64,000 bases of DNA from assembly GCA_002490665.1 (NCBI GenBank), contig DKUL01000001.1, forward strand, positions 62,001 to 126,000, read 5' to 3'. The number at the start of each line of letters is the position of its first letter. Position 1 is the stretch's first letter. This document shows, in pieces, positions 9,432 to 20,367 of this stretch. The stretch is from Lachnospiraceae bacterium UBA7205. GTDB lineage: Bacteria; Bacillota; Clostridia; Lachnospirales; Lachnospiraceae. The translations under genes were made by a program, and so were the position numbers. The notes beneath the pieces were generated by a model. It was given only the letters and a program-made list of their open reading frames with translations, had not been told where the DNA came from and searched no databases.

Positions 9432-11253
9432 AGCCCTGCCCTCCATCCTGTCCATCCACCGGTATCATAATATGCACATTCGTGCCGATTCCCACCGTGC
9501 TTGTAATTTCTATGCCATACGTCTCGCCATACAGGTACTTTATCCTGTCATTTACGTTTTTCAGCCCGATGCTCTGCCAGTTATATGCACTCTTGATTCC
9601 CGGATTCGTCCCATTCATAATGCCATAGAGTCTGCCGACCGCCTGCTCGTCCATGCCCACACCATTGTCCATCACGTTGATGTGAAGCGCATTCTCCTCC
9701 ACATATGCCTCAATCATAATACATCCCGAGCCTTTTTTGGGCTTTATGCCATGCACGTACGCATTCTCGACAACCGGCTGCAAAATCAGTTTCGGAACAA
9801 TCATGCTGCTCACGGACTGTACATTCATGTTGAGCTGGATTTTGCCCGATATCCGGCAGTTCAGCAGATAGACATACTTGCGCACAATCTCTATTTCCTT
9901 TTCCAGCGGCACCATATCCTGCATCGGGCCAATCAGGTAATGAATCTGTTCCGATAACGCCTCAATCATTTCCGGCACCCTTTTCTCCGAATCATCAAGC
10001 GCCGTCATCCGGATAACTTCCAGCGTGTTGTACAGAAAATGCGGGTAAATCTGAGATTTTAACGCAGTCAGCTCGGCTTCATTCTGCCGTATCTGTGCCA
10101 CATAGGACTGGTTAATATACTGCTTGAGCGCCTCGCTCATCTGGTTAAACCGCCCTGCAAGGATGCCAATCTCGTCATTGGAGCGCACCGGAAGCACAAT
10201 GTCGAAATTGCCTGTCCCGACCTGTTCCATCTGCGCCATAATCTCGTGAAGGGGCTTTGTCAGCCTTCTTGAAAAAAATGCCGAGCCGCCAAGGAGTGCG
10301 CAAATTGATGCCGCGATGATGATGTAAATGATTCTCTGCGTATGCCGGATTTTTGCAAACGCTTTCTCGATGTCCATGACCACCGTCACTTTCAGCCCAA
10401 GATCCCCAATCTCCTTGCTAATCACAAAATCCTTTTCGCCGTCCGTAAATTCCTTCACATTGCACCCTGCCTTGTCCTTTACATTGCTGTAAAAGCAGTT
10501 TCCGTCCATATCCGTCACATAAAACAGCTCATCATTCTGATACTGCACATCCATAAAAATTTTGTCGAACCGCCTGGTGTCAATGTCGAAAAAAAGCGTG
10601 CCCACATACGGCGTATTTCCGACATTTCCCCGAAGGTCATAATAATTACGCGCAATGCTGAACACCTTGCGGTCAATCCCATTTTTATATGTGCTGTCGT
10701 GCGGCGGTATCAGAATCAGCTTGTTGCTGCCGCGGTCAAGCGCGGAATAACCGACAAGCTGTTCAAACAAAGGTTCATTATTAAAATACGTTCCATCCAT
10801 TGCCTTGTGGAAATCCAGTTTTTCCCCGGTCAGGTCTTCCGCGATAAAATGCAGGCAGATAATGGAACTGTCCAGATTTCCAAGATACTGTAAAAAATTC
10901 TCCATGTCAGACCGGCGGCGCTGCTGCATCGTTTCCTCCGAATAAATCTCCCCATAGACGATCTTCCGGAAATTATCAAAGGACATATAGGAGGTGTAGG
11001 TACTCCCATAGGAAGACATGTTATAATAATAAGGCATTTTCGATACGCTGTTATAGGACTCCAGCATGCTCTCGATGCTGTTTGCCACATATTCCGTCGC
11101 CTGCTCGTACTGGATTTCCAGTGCCTTGCGGTAATCCTGTATCATGGAGCGGGAGATGTATGTCGTGAGCAGCAGCATGGGAATCAATCCCACAAGAATG
11201 ATTGTCAGGGAAAATTTATGGTACAATCCCAGTTCCTGCCATTTCCTTCTCAT
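9397..11253 (-). CDS. Sensor histidine kinase, YesM type
   Basis: A 618-residue membrane kinase. A first membrane helix (about residues 14-35) and a second (about 306-328) flank a large extracellular sensor of roughly 270 residues. A HAMP domain follows (RRLTKPLHEIMAQMEQVGTGNF). The histidine kinase domain has the YesM-family H-box IYPHFLYNTLEVIR, and the ATPase domain has N and G boxes (PVVENAYVHGIKP, DNGVGMD). In such loci the sensor responds to extracellular oligosaccharides or to the sugar-binding protein. It is transcribed apart from the permease operon, since a terminator precedes it, and its 3' end overlaps the response regulator. Confidence 0.92.
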   Translation of the reverse strand: MRRKWQELGLYHKFSLTIILVGLIPMLLLTTYISRSMIQDYRKALEIQYEQATEYVANSIESMLESYNSVSKMPYYYNMSSYGSTYTSYMSFDNFRKIVYGEIYSEETMQQRRRSDMENFLQYLGNLDSSIICLHFIAEDLTGEKLDFHKAMDGTYFNNEPLFEQLVGYSALDRGSNKLILIPPHDSTYKNGIDRKVFSIARNYYDLRGNVGNTPYVGTLFFDIDTRRFDKIFMDVQYQNDELFYVTDMDGNCFYSNVKDKAGCNVKEFTDGEKDFVISKEIGDLGLKVTVVMDIEKAFAKIRHTQRIIYIIIAASICALLGGSAFFSRRLTKPLHEIMAQMEQVGTGNFDIVLPVRSNDEIGILAGRFNQMSEALKQYINQSYVAQIRQNEAELTALKSQIYPHFLYNTLEVIRMTALDDSEKRVPEMIEALSEQIHYLIGPMQDMVPLEKEIEIVRKYVYLLNCRISGKIQLNMNVQSVSSMIVPKLILQPVVENAYVHGIKPKKGSGCIMIEAYVEENALHINVMDNGVGMDEQAVGRLYGIMNGTNPGIKSAYNWQSIGLKNVNDRIKYLYGETYGIEITSTVGIGTNVHIMIPVDGQDGGQGYGNKDENDTGG

Positions 11254-11370
11254 AAAGTGTTTTCCTTTCCACTTTTTGTATTGTTACTATCATACCAAAA
11301 TTCCCTGCCGCACGGTACTGCCAAATTTTACCGCGCGGCATATTTTCCATGGCATATCATCCAAATGCAT

Positions 11371-11417
11371 TAAAAAACACATAGGCTGCGTTTTTTTGCA
11401 GCCTTAGAGTGTGTTTC
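11371..11417 (-). terminator. Terminator of the sugar ABC operon
   Basis: On the minus strand AGGCTGC and GCAGCCT form a stem around an A-rich loop, extended outward by AAACACA/TGTGTTT pairing, and run into GTTTTTTAAT. It stands between the second permease gene and the yesM-like gene. Confidence 0.7.
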
Positions 11418-11425
11418 TCAATGTT

Positions 11426-12265
11426 TTAGCCTTTGGCAGCCCCTGCCGTAATTCCTTTTACGAAATACTTCTGGAACATGCAGAATATTGCAAGCGCCGG
11501 CACAATCGAAATGACCGTTCCCGCAAAGACAATGTCCCATCTTGCCGAGTACTGTCCCACAAATGCCGCAATTTCCACCGTTATCGTCTTTGCCTTTCCG
11601 CTTGGCAGTGCCAGGTACGGCATCAGGTAATCATTCCAGATATTGAGTCCGTTCAGGATAACCATGGATGCGGTACAAGGCCCAAGCAGTGGAAAGGTTA
11701 CCTTCCAGAATGTCTGGAACGGTGTGCACCCGTCAATCTGTGCCGCCTCCTCAATCTCTAAGGGAATGCCCTTCAGGAAGCTGCCATAGAGCAGCGTGCC
11801 AAAGGCAATCGAACCGGAAATATAGCACACGATGGGTCCTGCCATGGTTCCGAAAATATGGAATATTTTCATTTCCTTAAACAAGGGAAACATGTACAGA
11901 TGGAACGGTATCATCATTCCGGCAAGAAAGTATGTATAGATAAATCCCGTCAGCCTGCTCTTCCTGCGCTCAATCGCATACGCGGCAAGCGGCACGATAC
12001 AGATAATCAATAATTCTGACACGACTGTCAGAAAAACGGAATGGATAATCGCCGTCAGGAAATCCGACTGCTCAAACAAGTCCTTAAAATTCTGAAGGTA
12101 CAGCGATGACGGCAGGGCAACCGGGTCTTTCAGGATATCACCGTTGCTCTTAAAGGCGGACATCAGTGCAAAAAAGATTGGGTAAATGAACAAGACGGCA
12201 AGCAGTATCGTGCAGACAAACAAAACAACATGGCTGGGTCTCAAACGTTTCTTTGCTCTTTCCAT
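11426..12265 (-). CDS. Carbohydrate ABC transporter permease (MalG type, CUT1)
   Basis: Second membrane subunit of the sugar importer, 279 residues with about six membrane helices. The cytoplasmic EAA loop that docks the ATPase is visible as EIEEAAQIDGCTPFQTFWKVTFPLLGP (read in two parts), which is the binding-protein-dependent transport signature. The N-terminus RPSHVVLFVCTILLAVLFIYP is typical of MalG-like proteins. Its ATG overlaps the stop of the first permease by one base (TAATG). No ATP-binding gene is nearby, so a shared MsmX/UgpC-like ATPase elsewhere probably energises it. Confidence 0.93.
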   Translation of the reverse strand: MERAKKRLRPSHVVLFVCTILLAVLFIYPIFFALMSAFKSNGDILKDPVALPSSLYLQNFKDLFEQSDFLTAIIHSVFLTVVSELLIICIVPLAAYAIERRKSRLTGFIYTYFLAGMMIPFHLYMFPLFKEMKIFHIFGTMAGPIVCYISGSIAFGTLLYGSFLKGIPLEIEEAAQIDGCTPFQTFWKVTFPLLGPCTASMVILNGLNIWNDYLMPYLALPSGKAKTITVEIAAFVGQYSARWDIVFAGTVISIVPALAIFCMFQKYFVKGITAGAAKG

Positions 12266-13149
12266 TACATCTGCACCTCCCTGCTCCTCAAGAATTTCTG
12301 CTGTAACGTATTGAGTATGATAATAATGAACAGCAGCATGATGCCCACTGCGGTTCCAAAGCCCTGACGTCCTTCATTGAAGCCTACCTTATACAATAAG
12401 TATACCAGTGTCTCCGATGTAAACCCGGGACCTCCGTCCGTCATGACGTTAATCTGGTCAAATACCTTTAAGCCGTTGATTAAGGACAGCGTAAAGTTAA
12501 TTGTGAAAGCGCCTGATATCATGGGAATCGTGATATGGCGGAAGCGCTGTATCGCTGTCGCGCCGTCAATCTGTGCCGCCTCAAGCAAATCTGTGGAAAC
12601 GCTCTGGAGGGATGCCAGGTAAATAATCATGTAATATCCCGCGCCCTTCCAAATCAGTACCAGGCCAATCATAATCAGTGTCAGCGATGTATTGCCAAGC
12701 CAGTCCTGCCGCGCATCCTCAAGGCCGATATTTTTCAGAATCGTATTGAATGTACCAAAATTATAGTTGTACATAATCTTCCAGATAAAACCGGAAACAA
12801 TGCCGCTCACCAGTACCGGCAGGTAAAATGCGCTCCTGAATGCATTTTTCCCCCACCTGACATTATCCACGATTAATGCCAGTACAAGCGCCATGACATT
12901 CTCACAGATGGATATGAACACGGTGAGAATCACCGTATTTTTCAGGGCGTTCCCAAAACGCGCGCTGGTAAAGATTTCCTTATAGTTTGCCAGTCCGATA
13001 AATTTCACGTTCGGGCTGATGCCATCCCATGAAGTAAAGCTGTAATATACACTGGAAATCGTTGGTACGATGATAAAAAGGGTAAAAAAAATAAACGCAG
13101 GCGCAATAAATGCAATTGTAACCTTGTCCAGTCCTTTTTTTTGTTTCAT
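12265..13149 (-). CDS. Carbohydrate ABC transporter permease (MalF/UgpA type, CUT1)
   Basis: First membrane subunit of the importer, 294 residues. It starts MKQKKGLDKVTIAFIAPAFI with GAAAGGAGG in front of the ATG. The EAA loop reads LLEAAQIDGATAIQRFRHITIP. About six membrane helices can be traced. It follows the binding-protein gene after a 102-base gap that holds a strong hairpin, and is coupled to the second permease. The imported sugar is likely an oligosaccharide produced by the secreted lyase of this locus, which is inference from context. Confidence 0.93.
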   Translation of the reverse strand: MKQKKGLDKVTIAFIAPAFIFFTLFIIVPTISSVYYSFTSWDGISPNVKFIGLANYKEIFTSARFGNALKNTVILTVFISICENVMALVLALIVDNVRWGKNAFRSAFYLPVLVSGIVSGFIWKIMYNYNFGTFNTILKNIGLEDARQDWLGNTSLTLIMIGLVLIWKGAGYYMIIYLASLQSVSTDLLEAAQIDGATAIQRFRHITIPMISGAFTINFTLSLINGLKVFDQINVMTDGGPGFTSETLVYLLYKVGFNEGRQGFGTAVGIMLLFIIIILNTLQQKFLRSREVQM

Positions 13150-13197
13150 ATTGTCCTCCTTTCTCCTCAGGGTATGTCAGGAAATGTTTTCTAAACC

Positions 13198-13236
13198 GGA
13201 TACACTCCGGCGGCAAAATGCCGCCTGGATGTATCC
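13198..13236 (-). promoter_or_regulatory. Intercistronic stem-loop between binding protein and permeases
   Basis: GGATACA..CCGGCGGC pairs with GCCGCC..GG..TGTATCC around an AAAAT loop. There is no T run. Such hairpins after a binding-protein gene usually protect the upstream mRNA and let the binding protein be made in excess of the permeases. Confidence 0.65.
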
Positions 13237-13251
13237 CATTTCCATGTAAAA

Positions 13252-14667
13252 TTATTCGATGCCAACTCCTGTGACAGGATTAAAGCTTTCCATGCCGACA
13301 TTCCACGTCTTTACCAGCTCCTCACAGGCAGAATCAATATCCCTTGTGCCCTGCAGTACCTCAATCAGTGTCTTGTAGGTAAAGTTCCTGAAGTCAGGCG
13401 GAAGCTCATTGTCGCCAGTCATTGTGTTCCACATCGGTGACAGCTTGTCTGCCGAAGCCGTCGCGTCAATGACTTCCTGGAAAACAGACGAAACGTCTAA
13501 TTGCGGCTCTGCCACTGTTGACGGAATTGCACTTAATGTCTGGCAGTATACGCAGTAGTTTTCCGGTGCATAGAAGAACTTGATAAACGCTTCTGCTGCC
13601 GCTTTCTTGTTCGGATCCTGCGCTGCCTCTGCGGAGATTGCAAGTCCGCTGGCGCCACCGCCGCCTACAAGCCTTGTCTTGCCGTCCGGACTTGGAACTG
13701 CAAACCATCCCATCTCAAAGTCCGGGTCTGCCTGCTCAATCTGTGAGAACATGTGCGTGCCGGAATACATCATTGCTGCCATGTCATTTACAAGGAATGT
13801 CGTAATCTGCGCGTCCGGTGTGGATACCCATCCGTCCTGTGCATACTGCAAAATATCCTGAAGCTCGGTGAACGTATTTTTAATGGAATCATCGGTAAAG
13901 GTCTTTGTGCCCTCATAGCAGTGCTTGATAAAATCCTCGTCCTGGCTCAGCACCTGGTCATTGTATGCCTTATAGAACCAGAATCCCATATGCCAGATGT
14001 CCTGACCGCCCACTACCAGCGGCGACATATCGCCTGCATCCTGGATGCCCTGGCACAGTGTGAGAAACTCGTCATATGTCTTTGGCTCCTCGAAGCCCTT
14101 CTCGTCAAAGTATGTCTTGTTGTAAATGATTCCGTTGGTGTTCTCGCCTGCTAGCGGCGCCGTGTAGGTCACACCGTCAAATGCCGTTGTCGTCTTGAAC
14201 AGGCTCACGATGTCATCCGGCAGCGGCGCAAGCTTTCCTGCACGCACATACACTGCGGTATCCCGCATCTCCATCACGTCCGGAAATTCCCCCACGCTGT
14301 CCTTCGTCTTGATAAACTCACTGTAAGCGCCGCCGTTTCCGGGTTCTATGGTCACTGTAATATTTTCATACGTGTCATTGAACTTGTCCACTATCGTGTT
14401 CATGGACTGCTTTGCGCCGTCATCACCGTCCGCGAAGATGAACGTAAGCTCCGTCGGCTCTGTCACGATTGCATCCGCTGCGTCTGCCTCAGCCGTGCTT
14501 TCATTTGCTGCCGGAGCCTCAGCTGCCGGCTGGCTTTCTGTCTTCTGTGCACTTGTGTCTGCCGCAGGCGCATCCCCTGTGCTGTCCGTTTTGCTGTTTC
14601 CGCATCCTGACAACAGGGTCGTCATCATTGCAACAGCCATCATTCCTGATACCAGTTTCTTTTTCAT
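13252..14667 (-). CDS. Extracellular sugar-binding lipoprotein of ABC transporter
   Basis: Substrate-binding component of the CUT1 importer. The start MKKKLVSGMM has AAGGAG 7 bases upstream and is preferred to a frame-extended start nine codons earlier. A lipoprotein signal peptide ends in the lipobox LLSGC, so the mature protein is anchored at Cys. A Thr/Ala/Glu-rich linker of about 50 residues follows, then a solute-binding fold of family 1 (ELTFIFADGDDGAKQSMNTI, ITVEPG-like start; GIIYNKTYFDEKGFEEPKTYDEF; aromatic-rich C-terminal half). Length is usual for the family. It leads the importer operon. Confidence 0.93.
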   Translation of the reverse strand: MKKKLVSGMMAVAMMTTLLSGCGNSKTDSTGDAPAADTSAQKTESQPAAEAPAANESTAEADAADAIVTEPTELTFIFADGDDGAKQSMNTIVDKFNDTYENITVTIEPGNGGAYSEFIKTKDSVGEFPDVMEMRDTAVYVRAGKLAPLPDDIVSLFKTTTAFDGVTYTAPLAGENTNGIIYNKTYFDEKGFEEPKTYDEFLTLCQGIQDAGDMSPLVVGGQDIWHMGFWFYKAYNDQVLSQDEDFIKHCYEGTKTFTDDSIKNTFTELQDILQYAQDGWVSTPDAQITTFLVNDMAAMMYSGTHMFSQIEQADPDFEMGWFAVPSPDGKTRLVGGGGASGLAISAEAAQDPNKKAAAEAFIKFFYAPENYCVYCQTLSAIPSTVAEPQLDVSSVFQEVIDATASADKLSPMWNTMTGDNELPPDFRNFTYKTLIEVLQGTRDIDSACEELVKTWNVGMESFNPVTGVGIE

Positions 14668-14744
14668 ATTTTTTCTCCTTCCCTTATTTCGCATTTAAGG
14701 TTTTCCGAAAATTCCGGTGTTTTACCTTGTAACTATACTATAGC

Positions 14745-14759
14745 AAGATTTAAAATCTT
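14745..14759. promoter_or_regulatory. Palindrome in the promoter region of the sugar ABC operon
   Basis: AAGATTT-A-AAATCTT is a perfect dyad. On the minus strand it sits just upstream of two TATAGT-like -10 candidates (within 14733-14745), about 80 bases before the binding-protein start codon. It could be the site of the YesN-like or AraC-like regulator; this is inference from position. Confidence 0.4.
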
Positions 14760-14811
14760 AAAAAATATACATTTTTTAGTTTCATATACGTTTTTTTAAG
14801 ATATATCGTTT

Positions 14812-17800
14812 TTATTTCCTGGTCGTAATATTTTTGGAAACAATGCTGAATGTCACAGCCTTTCCGCCTGCAAACGTCCCTTGATCCCCATTAATTATGA
14901 CGGATGCTTTTCCTTTATATACATTATTGACATAAATAATGTGCGGTGCCAGCACTTGATATTCCTCGGGCGTAATTTCCCTGTATTTCTTACCGTCCTT
15001 CACTTCTATTTTAAGGGAAACTGTCTGCGCATTTCCGTCAAACTGTACATTCTTAAGTTTCTTGCCATCCTTATCCACTACAGTCACCTTCGCCTTGGCA
15101 AGGTCATACAGATTGTCGCCGCGAACCACTTTGTAGGAGGTTTCTATTGTGCCGCTGTAATTGCCTTTTCCCTGTATCTGCACAGTCACAGTGCCATCCA
15201 CCTTACTAAGGTCGAGCTTATTTTGCCCTTTCATCTCAGTTCCGTCAGAAAGCATGTATGTCACTGTATAATCGGAGGCTTTCAGCAGGACATCGTTGAC
15301 GGTCACATAAAGGCTCGTCTTATAGATTGCCGGCTTTGTGTATACCTTGTCCAGCGCTTCTGCCTGATAATTCTGCTGGCTTAAGTCAGCCGGGACAATG
15401 CGGAACATTCCTTTCTGGTTGGTGGCATTTTTCATGCCCTTGTAATTGCCAAGGAAGGTTATGGCGTACTTTGCCTTGTCCGTCACCTTCTTATTGCCGC
15501 TATAGGTAATCTTATAGTCTTTCCCCTCCGCCAGCGCCGCGCCGTTTACGGTAACAATAAGGTCGCCTTCTTCCAGTATGGTGCCCAGCCGTGTATATGC
15601 ATATGACTTTGACTGCACTGCGCTGTTGTCAATCGTAAGGCCGCTGATATCCGTGCAGGGCTTAATCTTATAGGACTTCGTAATGCGGCATCCTGTATAC
15701 ACGCCGGTTCCCACAACGGTAAACTTCTTCGTTCCCGCACTGATTTTGTCACTGTCCATGACGACATAATAATTGTCTGTGCTGACCTGTTGTCTGCTCT
15801 TTGTATCGGAAACGGAAAACAGTGGCTCATGTGCCTTTCCGTCATACACAATGCTGCCCATGCTGTCGTCCAGTTTCACGGTGAACTTTTGCAGGGTATT
15901 TTTCGCCACAACGGCAACTTTAATTTTTCGTTCCCCTGTATAATTTCCCTTGCCAGTAAGTGTTACCTCTTTATCGTTGTCACCGGATGTCCACTTTTTA
16001 TTCCGGTCGGCATCACTCATCGTAAAGTCCTTGTTTGCCTTTAACATCTGACCGTTATAATACAATACTGGCGCAGCCTTGCTGTTTTCGACAATGACCA
16101 GCGGCTCAGAAGCCGATATCCCATCCTCCGATGCAGCAATACTCTTTGGCTGAATCCCGAAATAAAGGACTGCGTTTCCTTTCAGGTTGTTCTTGCCGGT
16201 TATGGTAATCCTGGGCTGCTGCGTATTTTTTGCATTTGCCGCCGGAACCTTGATGTTATTGGCATACTTCACGGTATAATCCAATCCGTCTGTAAGCCGC
16301 TCGCCATTGTTCACGACTGTAATTTCTGGCATGATTGCGCTTCCGGTATAGGTGTATATGGCATCTGTCACAATCGTGCTGTCCGCCGCACAGCCATATG
16401 GCTTTCCGTCCACTGTTATCCGCAGACCCATGCTGACCGTATAGGTAAATGACGCAACGGCGCTGCTTACCCCCTCCTTGACTGCCATCGCCTTGATGGT
16501 CATGTTCCGACTGACCGGAACCGGATTTTTGTAAAGCAGTTCATCCCTGACTGCCGGCTCGTTACCGTCTGTCGTATAATAGATAGCGGCTCCTTCTGTT
16601 TCACAAGTCAGTGTAATACGCGTTCCTTTCAGAAGCAATTCCGTACCGGACGCTATATCCGCTGTCGGCGCACTCACCTGCACCGGCTTGTCATCCCCGC
16701 CCTGGCTGACGTCATACACAAACGTGCTGACTGCGCTCGTGTTCTCTCCTTTTACTGCCACTGCCTTAATGGTCACAGGCTCGTTCACAATAATCGGACT
16801 TTCATATAACGTTGCGCCTGCTGCCGTCGGTTCGCTCTTGTCTGTCGTATAGTAGATGGATGCGCCCTCCGTCGCACAGGCCAGTGTAACCTTTGTCCCC
16901 TTGTCCACCTTGCCTGACGGCACATCCGCGGTCGGCGCATAGACAAATTTATCCGGGTCTGTCTGTGATATTGTATAGGCATATGTGGCAACCGCGCTAT
17001 TCTGATAACCGTCCTTGACTGCCATCGCCTTGATGGTCACAGGCTCATTTACCAGAATCGGACTCTTATAAAGCAGTTCGTCCTTGACCGATGGTTCACT
17101 TTCATCCGTCGTGTAATAGATAGACGCCCCTTCTGTTTCACAGCTCAATGTAATCTCTGTGCCTGCCGGAACCTCGCCTGACGGAATGTTTGCCACCGGC
17201 GCGGATAGCACGTCTCCCTCGGTTTTGTTTGGAACCAGGCTTTCATATGCATCCGTCAGTGCCTTTAACGCGTCGTCCACCTCTGTCTGTGAAACCTTTT
17301 TATCCTTTGCCGCCTCCAGACATGTCTTTGCCGCTTCCAGCTGCCCTGCATATGTCTGCCAGCTCTCGTCGGTATATTGATGATCGTCATTATTTACCCC
17401 TGCCAGCCCATTGAGATAGTCCTCCAATGCACTGGTGTCAACTGACGGCACATCCTTTAATGCGACATCCGCCGTGTTATAGACCAGAATAAAACGCTCG
17501 TTGTTGGACACCGTATCACTTTCCGTTGTTATCCTTGTGCCCAAATAGAGTGTCAGAACCGCATTATGCGGGTCGTCGCCGTTTTCTACATGGACGTTCA
17601 GTATCCTGTTTTCATATGCTTTTGCTTCCAAATAGTAGAAGCTAAGGCCTGTTCCCTTTAATATAAATTTTTCGCTTTCGCCAACTGTGGCGGCATCGGC
17701 TTTTATGACATTTCCGTCATTATATGCATCTTCCTTAACGGACAGATATCTGTTTGTCCTGACACAGCGGACTGCATAACTGCCATCTGTCTGTGCTTCC

Positions 17801-20367
17801 AGCTGAAAGTATGGTGCATCTGCCTTCTTAGCCGAAGCGGTCACAGTGCCGGACTCGTCCACTGTAAAATAAGAATTGAGCGTCTCCGGTATATTATCCT
17901 GTACCTCGCCATATTTTTTGACATCATTCCATGTCCGCTGATACCATGGCTCCAGACGCGTCCGCAGCTGGAAATACGGCTCTGCCGCCTTTGTGGGTGC
18001 ACCGTTGTATGTGGTCAGCGTGCCAAAATTCAGGTGGTCATTGTTTACAAATCCCTGCGGTCGCATTGCCTCCGCCGCCTGCTCCATCCACGTCACATCG
18101 ACGCCTTCTATCTTGGAATAATGTGCCAGTGGAAGCTCATATACGGAACGAAGCTCGCCGCGGTTAATTTTTTCTTTGTCAATGGAGTCCCATCTGTTTC
18201 GTCCGAAAACATCTGTCAGAGGCTCCATTCTAAGATTTTCTGTGTTGTACAAATTATACTGTGCCGCCCAGTTAAATGCCTTTGCAAGACGGTTGTCGTA
18301 TAAGCCCCACAAGTCAACCTTCTGCTTTTCTGCAACCACGCACACATCGGCGAGCAGGCTGATGCCAAACTGCGCATGCGCCTGGTCACGGAAGCTCTCC
18401 ACGGACTGCCCCCACTCACTCACATAAACCGCGACGGAACCGTTTGTATGGATATCCTGGTACAGATAGAGAGCCCGCTCAAAAATCTCAGTATTCTCAC
18501 AGACTGCACCGATGGATACCATTCCCGACATTGCCGCCGTATCCCAGTTTCCGTTTGCAATCATCGGCAGACCCAGATCCTGTATTACGGGATAAATGAC
18601 ATTGAGCATCATATCCTGATATTTCCCGAAATCTTCATCCGTGTAGCCGCTGTAACCGCCATGATAGTATTTTAAGATTTCTGCCGCATTGTTCATGCGG
18701 TACGTGCTGATGGAAGCGCCTAAAATCCTGTCCCTGCCGTCCAGTATTTTTAATCCTGACCATGCGTTCAGAATTTCCACGCCCTTTGCCGCATACGCAT
18801 CCTCGCCTGTTATTACCCACTGCAAGGCATTGAAGTATGCCGCGTTTGAGGCGCGCTCATATGCCGCAATGTTTCCATGTCCTGCCGGGTCTCCCCTGCC
18901 GACAGCTTCATATGCAGTCACTGCAAAAGAAGTGTTGGACATATTGTAGGGAACCTGGTGGATTAATCGCTGGTAATCGGAATACCACGGCTCCTCCTTT
19001 TTCGCAACATGCTCTTTCATTGCGTCAAGCTGCGCCTCGCTGTGCGCAAGCGCAAGGTGGCTGAATATCCGTACTTTTACGTTTTCTTCCTGACTGCCGT
19101 GTTTTACCGTAAAGCCGTGCAGCCCGAGTGCAAGGTTTCCAATTTCGGCATACAGCACATCATTCTCTGCCTCATAAGAAACCGTATGCCCTTCGATTGT
19201 ATAATTCTCCGGCGTTATATCCTGATTGACTGGCTTCCAGAACAATCTGACGGATGTCCCATCCACCTCCTGCAATACCTTGAGTTTATCCTGTCCCTGT
19301 ATTTCTTCCAGATAGAACTGAAATTCATCGTCACTTTTTCCGCATTTTAAGGTATTATCTTCTACATATACCGGACTGACTGCACCAGAACTGTCACGGT
19401 ACGCCTCCAAGTGGCTTGCAATCGTATAGTATTTGGAATCCGGATAATACTGCATATCAAAGCGCTCGTTCCAGTTTACGTCCGGCGCTGCCGCCTTGAT
19501 AATAAATTTTCCACTGCTCTCCTTATTCCAATAGGGTTTACTAATGTCGTTTTCTGCAAAGTAATTCTGGATTGTCAGGAATTTTCCATCCGCGAGATTC
19601 TCAAAGGCATAGGTTGTCTTTGTCGCGCCGTAGCTTTCCTTTTCAAATTTGTCATACTGATAAACATGTAGTCCGAACAGGCTTGCGGCTTCGGCAGTCT
19701 CGGAGAGCGCGACTATTCCGTCCCCGCTTACCTTCAGGTATTTATTGTCACTTGTTTTGATCCGGACGACCCTCTGGATAATATATCCGTTGTCATAGTA
19801 ATCGCCAACTGTTGTTTCCCGCTCCAGACCTTCCGGCTTCTCGTCACTTGGGGAGGAAACGACCAGCTTCGGCTTGCCCGAATCGTTTCGGGTAGAATTG
19901 ACTTCCACGGCACTGATGGCAGTGTCATCCACCGTCGTTGTCGTAAAATGGATGCACGCTGTTTTATCGCCTTTTTCCATCCTGCTTTTTATGAATGTGG
20001 TCAGGTCGATTTCCAGCCTGCTGGGGTCTGACCACGCCAGCTCCTCATAGAGGGGATCGCCTACATCTAACGGACGGTTGTTCCATGTGACATTGCCCGT
20101 CGTCCACTCTTCCTTTCCGTCCGTGCTGTCATCCGCCCGCAAAAATTCGCTGCACGCAGTTACGACAACCGGCTTCTGTGAGCCTTTTGCATAAGTGCCG
20201 CTGAATATGATTTTGTCGGCATCGGGTGCAATCCCGGACAAGTCAAACCGCAGGTAGACATGCCTGCTTTTTCCGAAAATCAGTGTACTTGAAGTTGCGT
20301 TATTCTTTGCACCGTTTGCGGAATCCACATATGCATCATCAAAAATATTGTTGACTGATGTCTTCAC
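14812..20367 (-). pseudogene. C-terminal part of a frameshifted giant secreted polysaccharide lyase
   Basis: An 1851-codon frame with no signal peptide whose first residues (GTG start, KTSVNNIFDDAYVDS) lie at the beginning of a third DNRLRE domain; the linker to domain two is encoded in another frame upstream. Domains in order: DNRLRE (1-175), a beta-trefoil-like part (195-355), an alginate-lyase-like helical domain (about 430-800) with NGNWDTAAMSGM and SFRDQAHAQFGISLLAD, a second trefoil-like part (855-970), a FIVAR domain (985-1050), three chitobiase-C-terminal repeats (IYYTTD..EP, 1055-1330) and Ig/MBG-like repeats to the end. Without its signal sequence the product would stay in the cell unless the frame is restored. 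See the adjacent N-terminal entry and the finding. Confidence 0.8.
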